In this document: positions 40,565-50,429 of the stretch, piece by piece | How the letters are laid out: every line of letters starts with the position of its first letter | Position numbering within the stretch: the stretch's first letter is position 1 | Source of the DNA: Stenotrophomonas rhizophila | Lineage (GTDB): Bacteria; Pseudomonadota; Gammaproteobacteria; Xanthomonadales; Xanthomonadaceae | Assembly (NCBI RefSeq): GCF_007667275.1 | Contig: NZ_VDQT01000003.1 | Span: 62,001 to 126,000 of the forward strand | DNA length: 64,000 nucleotides | Direction of reading: 5' to 3' | Position numbers and translations under genes: made by a program | The notes under the pieces: model-generated | What the model was told of the DNA's origin: nothing | The model's database searches: none | What the model saw: the letters and a program-made list of their open reading frames with translations, nothing else

Positions 40565-42088
40565 ATGACCGCCCGTATCCGTACGCACGCCCTGGCCCTG
40601 CTGGCCATCACCCTCCCGCTGGTCGCCTGTGCGCAGTCGCCGTCTCCTGCGGCACCGGCCGCCCAGGCCGCCGCCGCGCCGCGTGCCCCGGCCGCGCCGC
40701 TGGTCAGTGGCCTGCCGGACTTCACCAACCTGGTTGAACAGGTTGGGCCGGGCGTGGTGAACATCGAAACCACCATCGTGCGCAGCAACCGCCAGGCGCG
40801 CGGCGCCGGCCCGGGACCCGGCGACGATGAAATGCCGGAATTCTTCCGCCGCTTCTTCGGCCCCGATTTCCAGATGCCGGGCCAGCCCGGTGGCGAGGAC
40901 CAGGGGCCGGGCATCCGCGGCCGCGGCATGGGCTCGGGCTTCATCATCTCGCCTGACGGCTACGTGCTGACCAACCACCATGTGGTGGCCGACGCCGGCG
41001 AAGTGAAGGTCAAGCTCGGCGACCGCCGCGAGTTCACGGCCAAGGTGGTCGGCAGCGACCAGCAGTACGACGTGGCCCTGCTGAAGATCGATGCGAAGAA
41101 CCTGCCGACGGTACGCGTGGGCGATTCCAACACGCTCAAGCCCGGCCAGTGGGTGGTCGCGATTGGTTCGCCGTTCGGCCTGGACCATTCGGTCACCGCC
41201 GGCGTGGTCAGCGCGGTCGGGCGCAGTACCGGCGGCCAGGACCAGCGCTACGTGCCGTTCATCCAGACCGACGTGGCGATCAACCAGGGCAATTCGGGCG
41301 GTCCGCTGCTCAACACCCGGGGTGAAGTGGTCGGCATCAACTCGCAGATCTTCTCCGCCTCCGGCGGCTACATGGGCATCAGTTTCGCGATCCCGATCGA
41401 CCTGGCCATGGGCGCGGTCGAACAGATCAAGAAGAACGGGCGGGTCAGCCGTGGCCAGCTGGGCGCGATCGTCGGCGCCATCACCGGCGACGTGGCGCAG
41501 GGCTTCAACCTGCCCGACAGCCGCGGTGCGCTGGTCAATGAGCTGGTCCCGGGCAGCGCCGCAGCCAGGTCCGGGCTGGAAGTCGGCGATGTGATCCGCT
41601 CGGTCAACGGCACCCCGATCAACACCTTCAGCGACCTGCCGCCGCTGATCGGCGCCCAGGCGCCGGGCAGCAAGGTCCGCCTGGGCGTGCTGCGCGAAGG
41701 GAAGGAGCGTGAGATCACCGCGACCCTGACCGAGCTGGCCGAGGATGCCGCCCGCGGCACCGCCGCTCCGGCTGCCGCGGACGCGGCGCCGCAGGTGGGT
41801 GCCAACGCCCTGCTGGGCCTGGATGTGGCCGACCTGACCGCCCCGCAGCGCCAGCAGCTGGGGCTGGACGCGGGCGAAGGCGTGCGCATCACCAACGTCA
41901 AGGGCCAGGCTGCCCGCGATGCCCGGTTGTCGCCGGGCATGGTGATCCTGCAGGTCGGGCGCACCCCGGTCGGCAGCGTGGCTGCACTGAACAAGGCGCT
42001 GGGCGGCTACAAGAAGGGCGACGTGGTGATGCTGCTGGTGCGCGCGGGCAGCAACAGCGCCTTCGTGGCGGTCAAGACCGGGCAGTAA
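40565..42088 (+). CDS. mucD: Periplasmic serine protease MucD/DegP (HtrA family)
   Basis: A 507-residue trypsin-like protease/chaperone that degrades misfolded envelope proteins and dampens sigma-E signalling. The signal sequence ends in LPLVACAQ; the cysteine at residue 22 makes lipidation possible. The catalytic triad is His139 (TNHHVV), Asp169 (YDVALLKI) and Ser244 (QGNSGGPL). Two PDZ domains follow, at about 290-380 and 405-500. It is third in the rpoE-rseA-mucD operon with a 66-base gap, and a strong terminator ends the unit. Confidence 0.95.
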   Translation: MTARIRTHALALLAITLPLVACAQSPSPAAPAAQAAAAPRAPAAPLVSGLPDFTNLVEQVGPGVVNIETTIVRSNRQARGAGPGPGDDEMPEFFRRFFGPDFQMPGQPGGEDQGPGIRGRGMGSGFIISPDGYVLTNHHVVADAGEVKVKLGDRREFTAKVVGSDQQYDVALLKIDAKNLPTVRVGDSNTLKPGQWVVAIGSPFGLDHSVTAGVVSAVGRSTGGQDQRYVPFIQTDVAINQGNSGGPLLNTRGEVVGINSQIFSASGGYMGISFAIPIDLAMGAVEQIKKNGRVSRGQLGAIVGAITGDVAQGFNLPDSRGALVNELVPGSAAARSGLEVGDVIRSVNGTPINTFSDLPPLIGAQAPGSKVRLGVLREGKEREITATLTELAEDAARGTAAPAAADAAPQVGANALLGLDVADLTAPQRQQLGLDAGEGVRITNVKGQAARDARLSPGMVILQVGRTPVGSVAALNKALGGYKKGDVVMLLVRAGSNSAFVAVKTGQ

Positions 42089-42108
42089 GTCCCGTCCCTG
42101 CTGCGTTT

Positions 42109-42132
42109 CCGGGCCCGCTTCGGCGGGCCCGG
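42109..42132 (+). terminator. Terminator after mucD
   Basis: Ten-base perfect stem CCGGGCCCGC/GCGGGCCCGG with a TTCG tetraloop, then a short T stretch. Confidence 0.8.
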
Positions 42133-42219
42133 TCGCATTTGGCGCCCCGGCACGCGGGGAGGGGCCGGCCATGCGATAATGTGCCGTTATCCTGACGACG
42201 CGCCGCGCCGCCGCCACCT

Positions 42220-44025
42220 ATGTCCTCTGATTCGATGCGGAACATCCGCAACTTCTCCATCATCGCCCACGTCGACCACGGCAAGTCCACGCTGGCGGAC
42301 CGCATCATCCAGCTTTGCGGTGGCCTCCAGGCCCGCGAGATGGAGGCGCAGGTGCTCGACTCCAATCCGATCGAGCGCGAGCGCGGCATCACCATCAAGG
42401 CCCAGTCGGTGTCGCTGCCGTACGTGGCCAAAGATGGCCAGACCTACCACCTGAACTTCATCGACACCCCCGGCCACGTCGACTTCTCCTATGAAGTCAG
42501 CCGCTCGCTGGCCGCCTGCGAAGGCGCGCTGCTGGTGGTCGATGCCGCCCAGGGCGTGGAGGCGCAGTCGGTGGCCAACTGCTACACCGCGGTCGAGCAG
42601 GGCCTGGAAGTGGTCCCGGTGATCAACAAGATCGACCTGCCCACCGCCGATATCGAGCGCGCCAAGGCCGAGATCGAAGCCGTGATCGGCATCGACGCCA
42701 CCGATGCGGTGCCGGTCAGCGCCAAGACCGGCCTGAACGTGGTCGACGTGCTGGAAGCGATCGTGCATCGCATTCCGCCGCCGGTGCCGCGCGATACCGA
42801 CAAGCTGCAGGCGCTGATCATCGACTCCTGGTTCGACAACTACCTCGGCGTGGTCTCGCTGGTGCGCGTCATGCAGGGCCAGATCAAGGCCGGCGACAAG
42901 CTGCAGGTGATGTCCACCGGGCGCAACCACCAGGTCGACAACGTCGGCGTGTTCACCCCCAAGCGCAAGGTCCTGCCGGCCCTGCGCGCAGGCGAAGTGG
43001 GCTGGGTCACGGCCAGCATCAAGGACGTGCACGGCGCGCCGGTCGGCGACACCCTGACCCTGGCCGCCGACCCGGCCCCGGCGCCGCTGCCCGGCTTCCA
43101 GGAAATGCAGCCGCGCGTGTTCGCCGGCCTGTTCCCGGTCGACGCCGAAGACTACCCGGACCTGCGCGAGGCGCTGGACAAGCTGCGCCTGAACGATGCG
43201 GCGCTGCGCTTCGAGCCGGAGAGCTCCGAGGCGATGGGCTTCGGTTTCCGCTGCGGCTTCCTGGGCATGCTGCACATGGAAATCGTGCAGGAGCGCCTCG
43301 AGCGCGAGTACAACCTGGACCTGATCAGCACCGCGCCGACCGTGGTCTATGAGGTCCTCAAGACCGACGGCACCATCATCAACATGGACAACCCGGCCAA
43401 GCTGCCGCCGGTGAACATGGTCGATGAAATCCGCGAGCCGATCATCCGTGCCAACGTGCTCACCCCCGAGGAGTACATCGGCAACATCATCAAGCTGTGC
43501 GAGGAAAAGCGCGGCAGCCAGATCGGCATCAACTACATGGGCAGCCAGGTGCAGATCAGCTACGAGCTGCCGATGGCCGAAGTGGTGCTGGACTTCTTCG
43601 ACAAGCTCAAGTCGGTCAGCCGCGGCTACGCCTCGCTGGACTACCAGTTCGTGCGTTTCGATGCCGGTCCGTTCGTCCGCGTGGACGTGCTGATCAATGG
43701 CGACAAGGTCGACGCGCTGTCGCTGATCGTGCACCGCAGCCATGCCGACCGGCGCGGCCGCGAGCTGTGCGAGAAGATGAAGGACCTGATCCCGCGGCAG
43801 ATGTTCGACGTGGCCATCCAGGCCGCGGTCGGCTCGCAGATCATCTCCCGTACCACGGTCAAGGCGATGCGCAAGAACGTGTTGGCCAAGTGCTATGGTG
43901 GCGACGTTTCGCGCAAGAAGAAGCTTCTGGAAAAGCAGAAGGAAGGCAAGAAGCGCATGAAGCAGGTCGGCCGCGTGGAGATTCCGCAGGAAGCCTTCCT
44001 GGCCGTGCTGCAGATGGACAAGTAA
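42220..44025 (+). CDS. lepA: Translation elongation factor 4 (LepA)
   Basis: A 601-residue ribosomal GTPase with back-translocase or biogenesis activity. GTPase motifs: AHVDHGKST (P-loop), DTPGHVDF (switch II) and [11 protein letters not shown]. The C-terminal LepA-specific domain with [20 protein letters not shown] is intact. The ATG at 42220 gives the usual length; another in-frame ATG at 42235 is a possible start, and neither has a good ribosome-binding site. It heads lepA-lepB-DUF4845-rnc-era-recO, all on the same strand with short gaps or overlaps. Confidence 0.98.
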   Translation: MSSDSMRNIRNFSIIAHVDHGKSTLADRIIQLCGGLQAREMEAQVLDSNPIERERGITIKAQSVSLPYVAKDGQTYHLNFIDTPGHVDFSYEVSRSLAACEGALLVVDAAQGVEAQSVANCYTAVEQGLEVVPVINKIDLPTADIERAKAEIEAVIGIDATDAVPVSAKTGLNVVDVLEAIVHRIPPPVPRDTDKLQALIIDSWFDNYLGVVSLVRVMQGQIKAGDKLQVMSTGRNHQVDNVGVFTPKRKVLPALRAGEVGWVTASIKDVHGAPVGDTLTLAADPAPAPLPGFQEMQPRVFAGLFPVDAEDYPDLREALDKLRLNDAALRFEPESSEAMGFGFRCGFLGMLHMEIVQERLEREYNLDLISTAPTVVYEVLKTDGTIINMDNPAKLPPVNMVDEIREPIIRANVLTPEEYIGNIIKLCEEKRGSQIGINYMGSQVQISYELPMAEVVLDFFDKLKSVSRGYASLDYQFVRFDAGPFVRVDVLINGDKVDALSLIVHRSHADRRGRELCEKMKDLIPRQMFDVAIQAAVGSQIISRTTVKAMRKNVLAKCYGGDVSRKKKLLEKQKEGKKRMKQVGRVEIPQEAFLAVLQMDK

Positions 44026-44049
44026 GGCTCCCGTTCCCAAGGACACTGC

Positions 44050-44844
44050 ATGAAACTGTTTGAAATCCTGCTGGTCGTACTGACCCTGGCGTCGGGCCTG
44101 ATCCTGCTCGCCGACAAGCTGTACTTCGCCAGGGCCCGCGCCCGGCGGGCCGGCCTGCTGGACAGCGAGCCGGTGCTGGTGGACTACTCCCGGGCGTTCT
44201 TCCCGGTACTGGCGATCGTGCTGGTGGTGCGCAGTTTCATTGCAGAGCCGTACAAGATCCCGTCCAGCTCGATGATGCCCAACCTGCTGATCGGCGACTT
44301 CATCCTGGTCAACAAGTTCGCCTACGGCCTGCGCCTGCCGCTGAACAATGCCAAGGTCGTGCCGATCGGCGAGCCGGCGCGCGGCGACGTGGTGGTGTTC
44401 CACTTCCCGGGCCATTCCGACAATGACCCGAACAAGGGCGAGAACTTCATCAAGCGCGTGATCGGCGTGCCGGGCGACGAGATCGCCTTCCAGGGCGACC
44501 AGGTGATCCTCAACGGCACCCCCCTCAAGTACGAGAGCAAGGGGTTGTATGCTGGGCACCGTGGCCAGGGCGAGGGCGCGTCCCTGCTGGTGGAGCACCT
44601 GCCGGGCCGCACGCACACCGTGCTGGAGACCGACTACCCGCGTGGCGAGGGCCAGTGGACCGTGCCGGCGGGCAAGTACCTGGTGATGGGCGACAACCGC
44701 GACAACAGCGATGACGGCCGTTTCTGGGGCCTGCTGCCGGAACAGAACCTCCGCGGCAAGGCCTTCCTGATCTGGCTGAACTGCTCGGGCTGGTTCTGCA
44801 AGGATGGCTTCGAACCGTCCCGCATCGGTACCGGCATCAACTGA
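44050..44844 (+). CDS. lepB: Signal peptidase I
   Basis: A 264-residue inner-membrane protease that removes Sec signal peptides. Two membrane segments (about 3-20 and 50-66) precede the periplasmic catalytic domain. The nucleophile Ser74 is in PSSSMMPNL and the general base Lys135 is in NFIKRVIGVPGD. Box E, MGDNRDNSDDGR, is complete. It follows lepA by 24 bases, the same order as in E. coli. Confidence 0.97.
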   Translation: MKLFEILLVVLTLASGLILLADKLYFARARARRAGLLDSEPVLVDYSRAFFPVLAIVLVVRSFIAEPYKIPSSSMMPNLLIGDFILVNKFAYGLRLPLNNAKVVPIGEPARGDVVVFHFPGHSDNDPNKGENFIKRVIGVPGDEIAFQGDQVILNGTPLKYESKGLYAGHRGQGEGASLLVEHLPGRTHTVLETDYPRGEGQWTVPAGKYLVMGDNRDNSDDGRFWGLLPEQNLRGKAFLIWLNCSGWFCKDGFEPSRIGTGIN

Positions 44845-44877
44845 TTCCATGTCAAAAGCGCATCTGGGGAGATCGCA

Positions 44878-45261
44878 ATGAAGATGATGAAAACGCAGCG
44901 TGGCATGACCCTGACCTCGTTCCTGGTCGTGCTGGCCGTGGTGGGGTTCGGCCTGTACATCGGCATGAAGCTGTTCCCGATGTATTCGGAGTTCTATGCG
45001 GTCAAATCCGCGCTCAAGGGCGTGGCGCAGGAACCCGGCGTGGCCAACAAGGAACCGGGGCAGGTGTCGGAGATGTTCTTCCGCCGCCTGTACATCAACT
45101 ATTCCGACAACGTGAAGCCGTCCAACGTGAAGTTCGAACGGGTCAGCGGGGGTTGGAACATGAAGGTCAACTACGAAGTGCGTCGCCCGCTGATCGGCAA
45201 CCTCGACGTGGTTGGAAAATTCGAAGCACACCAGGAATTGACCCTCAGCGGTGCCGACTAA
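44878..45261 (+). CDS. DUF4845 single-pass membrane protein
   Basis: A 127-residue protein with the DUF4845 layout. The N terminus [20 protein letters not shown] resembles a type IV pilin-like leader and membrane helix. The rest is a soluble domain with [20 protein letters not shown]. It is found between lepB and rnc in many Gammaproteobacteria, and its function is not known. AUG is preceded by GGGGAGATCGCA. Its end overlaps the rnc start by 11 bases. Confidence 0.9.
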   Translation: MKMMKTQRGMTLTSFLVVLAVVGFGLYIGMKLFPMYSEFYAVKSALKGVAQEPGVANKEPGQVSEMFFRRLYINYSDNVKPSNVKFERVSGGWNMKVNYEVRRPLIGNLDVVGKFEAHQELTLSGAD

Positions 45262-45931
45262 CACTTTCCAACGTGGTGACCGCATCGGTCACGTCTTCCA
45301 GGATCCGGGCCTGCTGCAGCAGGCCCTGACGCATCGCAGCGCCGGAACCCCCAACAACGAACGGTTGGAGTTCCTTGGCGACAGCATCGTCAACATGATG
45401 GTGGCCCAGGCGTTGTACCTGCGCTGGCCGAGGGCCGACGAGGGCGCGCTGACCCGGGCCCGGGCCGAGCTGGTGCGTGAAGGGGCGCTGGCGGTGATCG
45501 CCCGCACCCTGGAACTGGGCGACCGGCTCACCCTGGGCCCCGGCGAAATGAAGTCGGGCGGGCACCGCCGCGACTCGATCCTGGCCGACGCCCTGGAGGC
45601 GGTGGTGGCGGCGATCTACCTGGACGCCGGCTTTGCCGCCTGCCAGGCGGTGGTGCTGCCCTGGTTCGCGGCATCCATGGAGGCGCTGCCGGCCACCGGC
45701 AGGCCCGAGAAGGACCCCAAGACCCGCCTGCAGGAATGGCTGCAGGGCCGACAGAAGGCACTGCCCCAGTACGAATTGGTGTCAGAATCGGGCGACGATC
45801 ATGCCAAGACTTTCCGGGTGCGCTGCGGCGTAGCCGATCCCGCTGTCAGCACCGAAGGCGAAGGTGCCTCGCGACGGCTGGCCGAACAACAGGCGGCGGC
45901 CGCCGCCCTCGAGCAACTGGATTCCAAGTGA
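45251..45931 (+). CDS. rnc: Ribonuclease III
   Basis: A 226-residue double-strand-specific RNase. The catalytic signature [10 protein letters not shown] lies at residues 36-45 with Glu40 and Asp44. The second acidic cluster [15 protein letters not shown] lies at about 115-130. The dsRNA-binding domain fills the last 70 residues ([10 protein letters not shown] to [12 protein letters not shown]). It starts with GTG inside the DUF4845 gene; the stop overlaps the era GTG by four bases. rnc-era coupling is conserved in Proteobacteria. Confidence 0.97.
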   Translation: MPTNTFQRGDRIGHVFQDPGLLQQALTHRSAGTPNNERLEFLGDSIVNMMVAQALYLRWPRADEGALTRARAELVREGALAVIARTLELGDRLTLGPGEMKSGGHRRDSILADALEAVVAAIYLDAGFAACQAVVLPWFAASMEALPATGRPEKDPKTRLQEWLQGRQKALPQYELVSESGDDHAKTFRVRCGVADPAVSTEGEGASRRLAEQQAAAAALEQLDSK

Positions 45932-46824
45932 GCGAAGCAACCCCCCATCATTGCGGCAGCGTGGCCGTCATTGGCCGCCCCAACGTCGGCAAGTCGACCC
46001 TGACCAACGCGCTGGTCGGCGCCAAGGTCAGCATCGTCTCCAACCGCCCGCAGACCACGCGGCACCGGTTGCTGGGCATCGCCAGCTACCCGGAAGGCCA
46101 GCTGGTGCTTGTCGACACCCCCGGCCTGCACCGCGTGCAGAAGCGCGCCATGAACCGGGTGATGAACCGCGCCGCGCGCGGCTCGCTCGAAGGCGTGGAC
46201 GCCGGCATGCTGGTGATCGAAGCCGGCCGCTGGGACGAGGAGGACACCCTGGCCTTCAACGTCCTGAGCGATGCCGGCATCCCGGTGGTGCTGGTGGTCA
46301 ACAAGGTCGACCGGCTCAAGGAGAAGGCCGCGCTGCTGCCGTTCCTGCAGCAGGTCACCGAGGGCCGCACCTTTGCCGCCGTGCACCCCATTTCGGCGCA
46401 GAAGCGCAATGGGCTGGAGGCGCTGGTGCGCGACCTGCTCAAGCTGCTGCCCGAAGCCCCGCCAATGTTCGGCGAGGATGAAATCACCGACCGCAGCCAG
46501 CGTTTCCTGGCCGGCGAACTGGTCCGCGAGCAGCTCATGCGCCAGCTGGGCGAAGAGCTGCCGTACGCCACCACGGTGGAGATCGAGCGTTTCGTCGAAG
46601 ACGGCAACCTGCTGCGCATCGGCGCGGTGATCTGGGTCGAGCGCGAAGGCCAGAAGGCCATCGTGATCGGCAAGGCCGGTACCCGCCTGAAGGAGATCGG
46701 CGCCAAGTCGCGCCTGCAGATGGAGCGTCTGTTCGGGGCCAAGGTGTTCCTGGAGACCTGGGTGCGCGTGCGTGAAGGCTGGTCGGACGACGAAGCCGCG
46801 CTGAAGGCGTTCGGTTACGAGTAA
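45928..46824 (+). CDS. era: GTPase Era
   Basis: A 298-residue GTPase for 16S rRNA/30S maturation. GTP-binding motifs [16 protein letters not shown] and [11 protein letters not shown] are in place, and the C-terminal KH domain carries [20 protein letters not shown] at 45928 is the start (VSEATPHH); it overlaps rnc. Confidence 0.97.
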   Translation: MSEATPHHCGSVAVIGRPNVGKSTLTNALVGAKVSIVSNRPQTTRHRLLGIASYPEGQLVLVDTPGLHRVQKRAMNRVMNRAARGSLEGVDAGMLVIEAGRWDEEDTLAFNVLSDAGIPVVLVVNKVDRLKEKAALLPFLQQVTEGRTFAAVHPISAQKRNGLEALVRDLLKLLPEAPPMFGEDEITDRSQRFLAGELVREQLMRQLGEELPYATTVEIERFVEDGNLLRIGAVIWVEREGQKAIVIGKAGTRLKEIGAKSRLQMERLFGAKVFLETWVRVREGWSDDEAALKAFGYE

Positions 46825-46857
46825 GCCCGGCAGGGTTGCCTCGCCACGCCCCCGGCC

Positions 46858-47580
46858 ATGCGCATCGATGACGAACCCGCCTTCGTGCTGCATGCCCGCT
46901 CGTGGCGGGAGACCAGCCTGCTGGTCGAAGTGCTCAGCGAACAGCACGGCCGGATCGGCCTGCTGGCCCGGGGTGTAAGTAGTCCGCGCAGCCAGGCGCT
47001 GCGCGCCGCCCTGCAGCCCCTGCAGTGGATCCGCTTCAGCGCCGTGCAACGTGGCGAACTGGCCCAGCTTCGCGGCGCCGAAGCGCTGGACGCGGCGCCA
47101 CGGCTGGGCGGCGACGCGATGCTGGCCGGGTTCTACGTCAATGAACTGGTGATGCGGCTGGCGCCCCGCCAGGACCCGCTTCCGGAGTTGTACGACCACT
47201 ATGGACTGGTGCGGCAGCGGCTTGCCGCCGCCGAGCCGTTGGCCTGGACGCTGCGACGGTTCGAGCGCGACCTGCTGGAAGCGCTGGGGTTCGGTTTCGA
47301 CCTGGCCCATGGCAGTGATGGCGAACCGATCGATCCGGCGGCCCGGTATGAGCTGGACCCGCTGGAGGGGCCGCGAAGATTGCTGAGCGAGCGCGGGGCC
47401 GATCCGCGTCGGGGAACGGCGACCGGCAGTGCACTGCTGGCGCTGGCCGGAGACGTGCACCCGGGCACGGAGGACCTGGCCAGCCTGCGCCGGGGCATGC
47501 GTGCGGTGCTGCTGCACCATCTGGGCGGGCGCGGGCTGAAGTCGTGGGAGATGCTGGAGGATCTGGCGCGCCGCCGGTGA
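46858..47580 (+). CDS. recO: DNA repair protein RecO
   Basis: A 240-residue recombination mediator of the RecFOR pathway that helps load RecA on SSB-coated DNA. An OB-fold N-terminal domain (residues 1-80, with [20 protein letters not shown]) and a helical domain follow. The zinc cysteines of some RecO proteins are absent, as in other gammaproteobacterial forms. It is the last of the lepA-to-recO group and is convergent with the RR-Hpt gene. Confidence 0.95.
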   Translation: MRIDDEPAFVLHARSWRETSLLVEVLSEQHGRIGLLARGVSSPRSQALRAALQPLQWIRFSAVQRGELAQLRGAEALDAAPRLGGDAMLAGFYVNELVMRLAPRQDPLPELYDHYGLVRQRLAAAEPLAWTLRRFERDLLEALGFGFDLAHGSDGEPIDPAARYELDPLEGPRRLLSERGADPRRGTATGSALLALAGDVHPGTEDLASLRRGMRAVLLHHLGGRGLKSWEMLEDLARRR

Positions 47581-47597
47581 TTCGTGTGCGTGGGTGC

Positions 47598-48326
47598 CTA
47601 ATGCAACAAGGACTCTACGGCCGCCTTGAACTGGGTGTGGGCGCCGTTGGACTCGGGCATCTGGTGCAGCTGGCGGACGGCGCGCGCGAGGCGGGCGGCG
47701 CCGACGAAGCCGCAGCTGGCCTGCAGGCGATGCAACTGGCCCTTCAGGGTGCCCACGTCGTGCTGCTGGACCGCCTGGGCCACGGCGTCGCGGACCCCGG
47801 GCAGCTCGGCCAGGAACAGCTCGCGCAGGGCGATCAGGTGCTGGCGCTGCCCATTCAGGGCCGCCAGGGCGGTGATTTCGTCCCAATCCTCCCGCTCGGT
47901 TTCAGTCCCCGTGCCGGTGGACGCCGCCGCGGCACTGCCGGGGCTGTTGACCAGCGCCCGGCGCACCGCCTGCAGCAGCAGTTCACGGCTCAGCGGCTTG
48001 ACCAGGGTCTCGCTGAATCCGGCATCGCGCAGACGGGCGTGGATGCTGGTGTCGCCATCGGCCGTATGGGCCAGTGCAGGGGTGTCCGGGCGCGACAGGC
48101 GCAGGGCGCGCAGCAGCTCGCTGCCGTTGCCGTCGGGCAGGTTCACGTCGATCAGCCAGAGATCGTGCTCGCTGCCGCGGCCACGCTCCAGCGCCGACGC
48201 CAGCGAATCGGCGGTGTCTACATGGGCCGGCAGCGTTTCCAGCGCGGCGCGGAAAAAGCCGCGGCTGATGGTGTCGTCCTCGACGAGCAGGAATCGGGGC
48301 ATGGCCGCCCTCGGGGTCTTCTGCAT
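47598..48326 (-). CDS. Response regulator fused to an Hpt phosphotransfer domain
   Basis: A 242-residue two-domain phosphorelay protein. The receiver (residues 10-125) has Glu16-Asp17-Asp18 and phospho-acceptor Asp60 in LWLIDVNLPDGNG. A Thr/Ala-rich linker (130-148) precedes an Hpt-type helical domain (150-240) with the phosphoacceptor candidate His199 in LHRLQASCGFVGAARL. It has no DNA-binding or enzymatic output, so it should pass phosphate between other proteins. The ATG at 48326 is chosen because GGAGG lies 14-18 bases upstream (9 bases between); ATGs further 5' would absorb that site. No sensor kinase is beside it, so its partners are unknown. Confidence 0.85.
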   Translation of the reverse strand: MQKTPRAAMPRFLLVEDDTISRGFFRAALETLPAHVDTADSLASALERGRGSEHDLWLIDVNLPDGNGSELLRALRLSRPDTPALAHTADGDTSIHARLRDAGFSETLVKPLSRELLLQAVRRALVNSPGSAAAASTGTGTETEREDWDEITALAALNGQRQHLIALRELFLAELPGVRDAVAQAVQQHDVGTLKGQLHRLQASCGFVGAARLARAVRQLHQMPESNGAHTQFKAAVESLLH

Positions 48327-48463
48327 TGGGGCTGCCTCCATGTCAGCTATGCGCATATTAAACACGATATGGCGTCCTGCAAGCGCCCCAGCGTGAACAC
48401 GCGGCAGTCCGTGCTGCGTATCTGCGACAATACGCACCCTTTTTGCCCGCAGCCTGTTGCCAC

Positions 48464-49798
48464 GTGGCCCGATCCCGCTCCCGACTCGACCGTACCCCGT
48501 TCCAGACCGACATCCTCGACCTCAGCCATGACGGCCGGGGCGTTGCCCGCCGTGAAGGCGAGGGTGGCAAGGTCACCTTCATTTCCGGCGCGCTGCCGGG
48601 CGAGGTGGTGCGCGCCGAACCGACCGCCCGCAACCGGCACTTCGACGAAGCCCGGACCGTCGAGGTCCTGCAGGCTTCGCCGCAGCGCGTCACCCCGCGC
48701 TGCCCGCATTTCGGCGTCTGCGCCGGCTGCGTCCTGCAGCACCTGGACGAAGGCCAGCAGATCGTGGCCAAGCAGCGCGTGCTGCTGGACAACCTGACCC
48801 GGATCGGTCACGTCACCCCCGGCACGGTGCTGCCGCCGCTGGTCGGGGACAGCTGGGGCTATCGCCGCAAGGGGCGCTTCTCGGTGCGCCGGGTGGAAAA
48901 GAAGGACAAGACCCTGGTCGGCTTCCGCGAGCAGGATCCGCGCTTCGTCGCAGACCTGAGCCAGTGCCTGACCGTAATCCCGGAAATCGGGATGAAGGTG
49001 GCCGCGTTGTCGGCGTTCATCGAAACCCTGGACGGCAAACGCGACATCCCGCAGGTCGAGTTCATCGCCGGCGACGACGCCATCGTCCTGACCATCCGCC
49101 ACATGCAGCCGCTCAGCGATGCCGACAAGGCCGCCTGGGCCGGCTTCGGGGCCGAACACGGCTTCGCGATCTTCCTGCAGCCCGGCGGCGTCGAATCGGT
49201 GCACCCGCTGCTGCCCGGTGACGTGCCGCTGTCGTTCCGGCTGGCCCCGTGGAACGTGGAGCTGGCGTTCCGGCCGCTGGACTTCATCCAGGTCAACGCG
49301 AAGCTCAACGAAAAGATGATCGCCCTGGCGCTGGAACTGCTGGACGCCGGCCCGGACGAGCGCGTACTGGACCTGTTCTGCGGGCTGGGCAACTTCACCC
49401 TGCCGCTGGCGCGCACCGTGCGCGAAGTGGTGGGCGTGGAAGGCGAGGCCGGGCTGGTGGCGCGGGCGAAGGAAAACGCCGCGCGCAACGGGCTGGACAA
49501 TGCGCAGTTCTTCGCGGCCGACCTGACCCAGGACCAGCGCCAGACCCCGTGGATGCGGCAGGGCTTCGACAAGCTGCTGCTGGACCCGCCGCGCTCGGGC
49601 GCGATCGAAGTGCTGCAGCAGCTGCCGCTGAAGCAGTTCAAGCGGATCGTCTACGTCAGCTGCCACCCCGGCTCGCTGGCCCGCGATGCCGGCTACCTGG
49701 TCAACGAACAGGGCTTCACCCTGGTGTCGGCCGGTGCGATGGACATGTTCCCGCACACCGCGCACGTGGAAAGCATCGCCGTGTTCGAGAAGCGCTGA
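48464..49798 (+). CDS. rlmD: 23S rRNA (uracil1939-C5)-methyltransferase
   Basis: A 444-residue SAM-dependent methyltransferase. A TRAM domain fills residues 10-65. The [4Fe-4S] cysteines are Cys80, Cys86 and Cys89 (CPHFGVCAGC) plus one near residue 167 (SQCLTV). The Rossmann SAM site is VLDLFCGLGNFTLPLA, and the catalytic cysteine is in YVSCHPGSLARD. The GTG at 48464 is preferred to a TTG seven codons upstream because the family N terminus (ARSRSRLDRTPF) begins there. It is divergent from the RR-Hpt gene. Confidence 0.95.
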   Translation: MARSRSRLDRTPFQTDILDLSHDGRGVARREGEGGKVTFISGALPGEVVRAEPTARNRHFDEARTVEVLQASPQRVTPRCPHFGVCAGCVLQHLDEGQQIVAKQRVLLDNLTRIGHVTPGTVLPPLVGDSWGYRRKGRFSVRRVEKKDKTLVGFREQDPRFVADLSQCLTVIPEIGMKVAALSAFIETLDGKRDIPQVEFIAGDDAIVLTIRHMQPLSDADKAAWAGFGAEHGFAIFLQPGGVESVHPLLPGDVPLSFRLAPWNVELAFRPLDFIQVNAKLNEKMIALALELLDAGPDERVLDLFCGLGNFTLPLARTVREVVGVEGEAGLVARAKENAARNGLDNAQFFAADLTQDQRQTPWMRQGFDKLLLDPPRSGAIEVLQQLPLKQFKRIVYVSCHPGSLARDAGYLVNEQGFTLVSAGAMDMFPHTAHVESIAVFEKR

Positions 49799-49799
49799 G

Positions 49800-50285
49800 A
49801 TGGGGCTGGAGATCGAACGCAAGTTCCTGGTCACCAGCGACGCCTGGCGGGCCGCCGCGCACGCGGTGATCCCGATGGCGCAGGGCTATGTGAACGACAC
49901 CGCGGCGATCGAGAGCGGCGCGCAGAAGGCCTCGGTGCGGGTCCGCATCCAGGGCGATGCGGCGTTCCTCAACCTCAAATCGCGCGAGATCGGCCACACC
50001 CGCCAGGAATTCGATTACCCGATCCCGGTCGAGGACGCGCGCGCGCTGCTGGCACTGTGCGTCGGCGGCCTGATCGACAAGCGCCGGCACATGGTCCGCC
50101 ACGGCGGCCTGCTGTGGGAAGTGGACGAGTTCCTGGGCGACAACGCCGGGCTGGTGGTGGCCGAGGTCGAGCTCGAGCACGCCGACCAGCCCGTCGACCT
50201 GCCTGAATGGGCCGGGGACGAAGTCACCGACGACGTCCGCTACTACAACCTCGCCCTGGCCGCCCACCCCTACACAACCTGGTAG
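49800..50285 (+). CDS. CYTH-domain protein (triphosphate tunnel metalloenzyme)
   Basis: A 161-residue protein of the CYTH/TTM superfamily, which acts on triphosphorylated substrates. The signature E-x-E-x-K is EIERK (residues 4-8), and later acidic and basic strands such as VRVRIQGD, LNLKSRE and EVELEHADQ supply the tunnel. It resembles the bacterial tripolyphosphatase group; the substrate is inferred. It begins one base after the rlmD stop, with which it is likely co-transcribed. Its TAG stop codon lies in a GTAG repeat (see repeat at 50282). Confidence 0.92.
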   Translation: MGLEIERKFLVTSDAWRAAAHAVIPMAQGYVNDTAAIESGAQKASVRVRIQGDAAFLNLKSREIGHTRQEFDYPIPVEDARALLALCVGGLIDKRRHMVRHGGLLWEVDEFLGDNAGLVVAEVELEHADQPVDLPEWAGDEVTDDVRYYNLALAAHPYTTW

Positions 50286-50361
50286 AGCCGGGCTCTGCCC
50301 GGCTGCGTGAACCGGGCTCTGCCCGGCTGCCATCCCGTAGAGCCGGGCTCTGCCCGGCTGC
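50282..50361. repeat. Three SMAG-like hairpins in tandem
   Basis: Three units with the stem GCCGGGC-TCT-GCCCGGC start at 50282 (GTAG), 50307 (GTGA variant) and 50337 (GTAG). The unit matches those after purA. The first GTAG also contains the TAG stop codon of the CYTH gene. Confidence 0.85.
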
Positions 50362-50429
50362 CACGCTTCAGGACTTCTGCGACAATGCGGCAGTGCGCCA
50401 TCATGGCGCCCCGTTTTGGAGATCGACCC

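Noticed and set aside
42187..45285. A 1032-residue minus-strand frame opposite lepA/lepB
   Set aside because: Antisense to two conserved genes; composition is that of a by-product of GC-rich codons.
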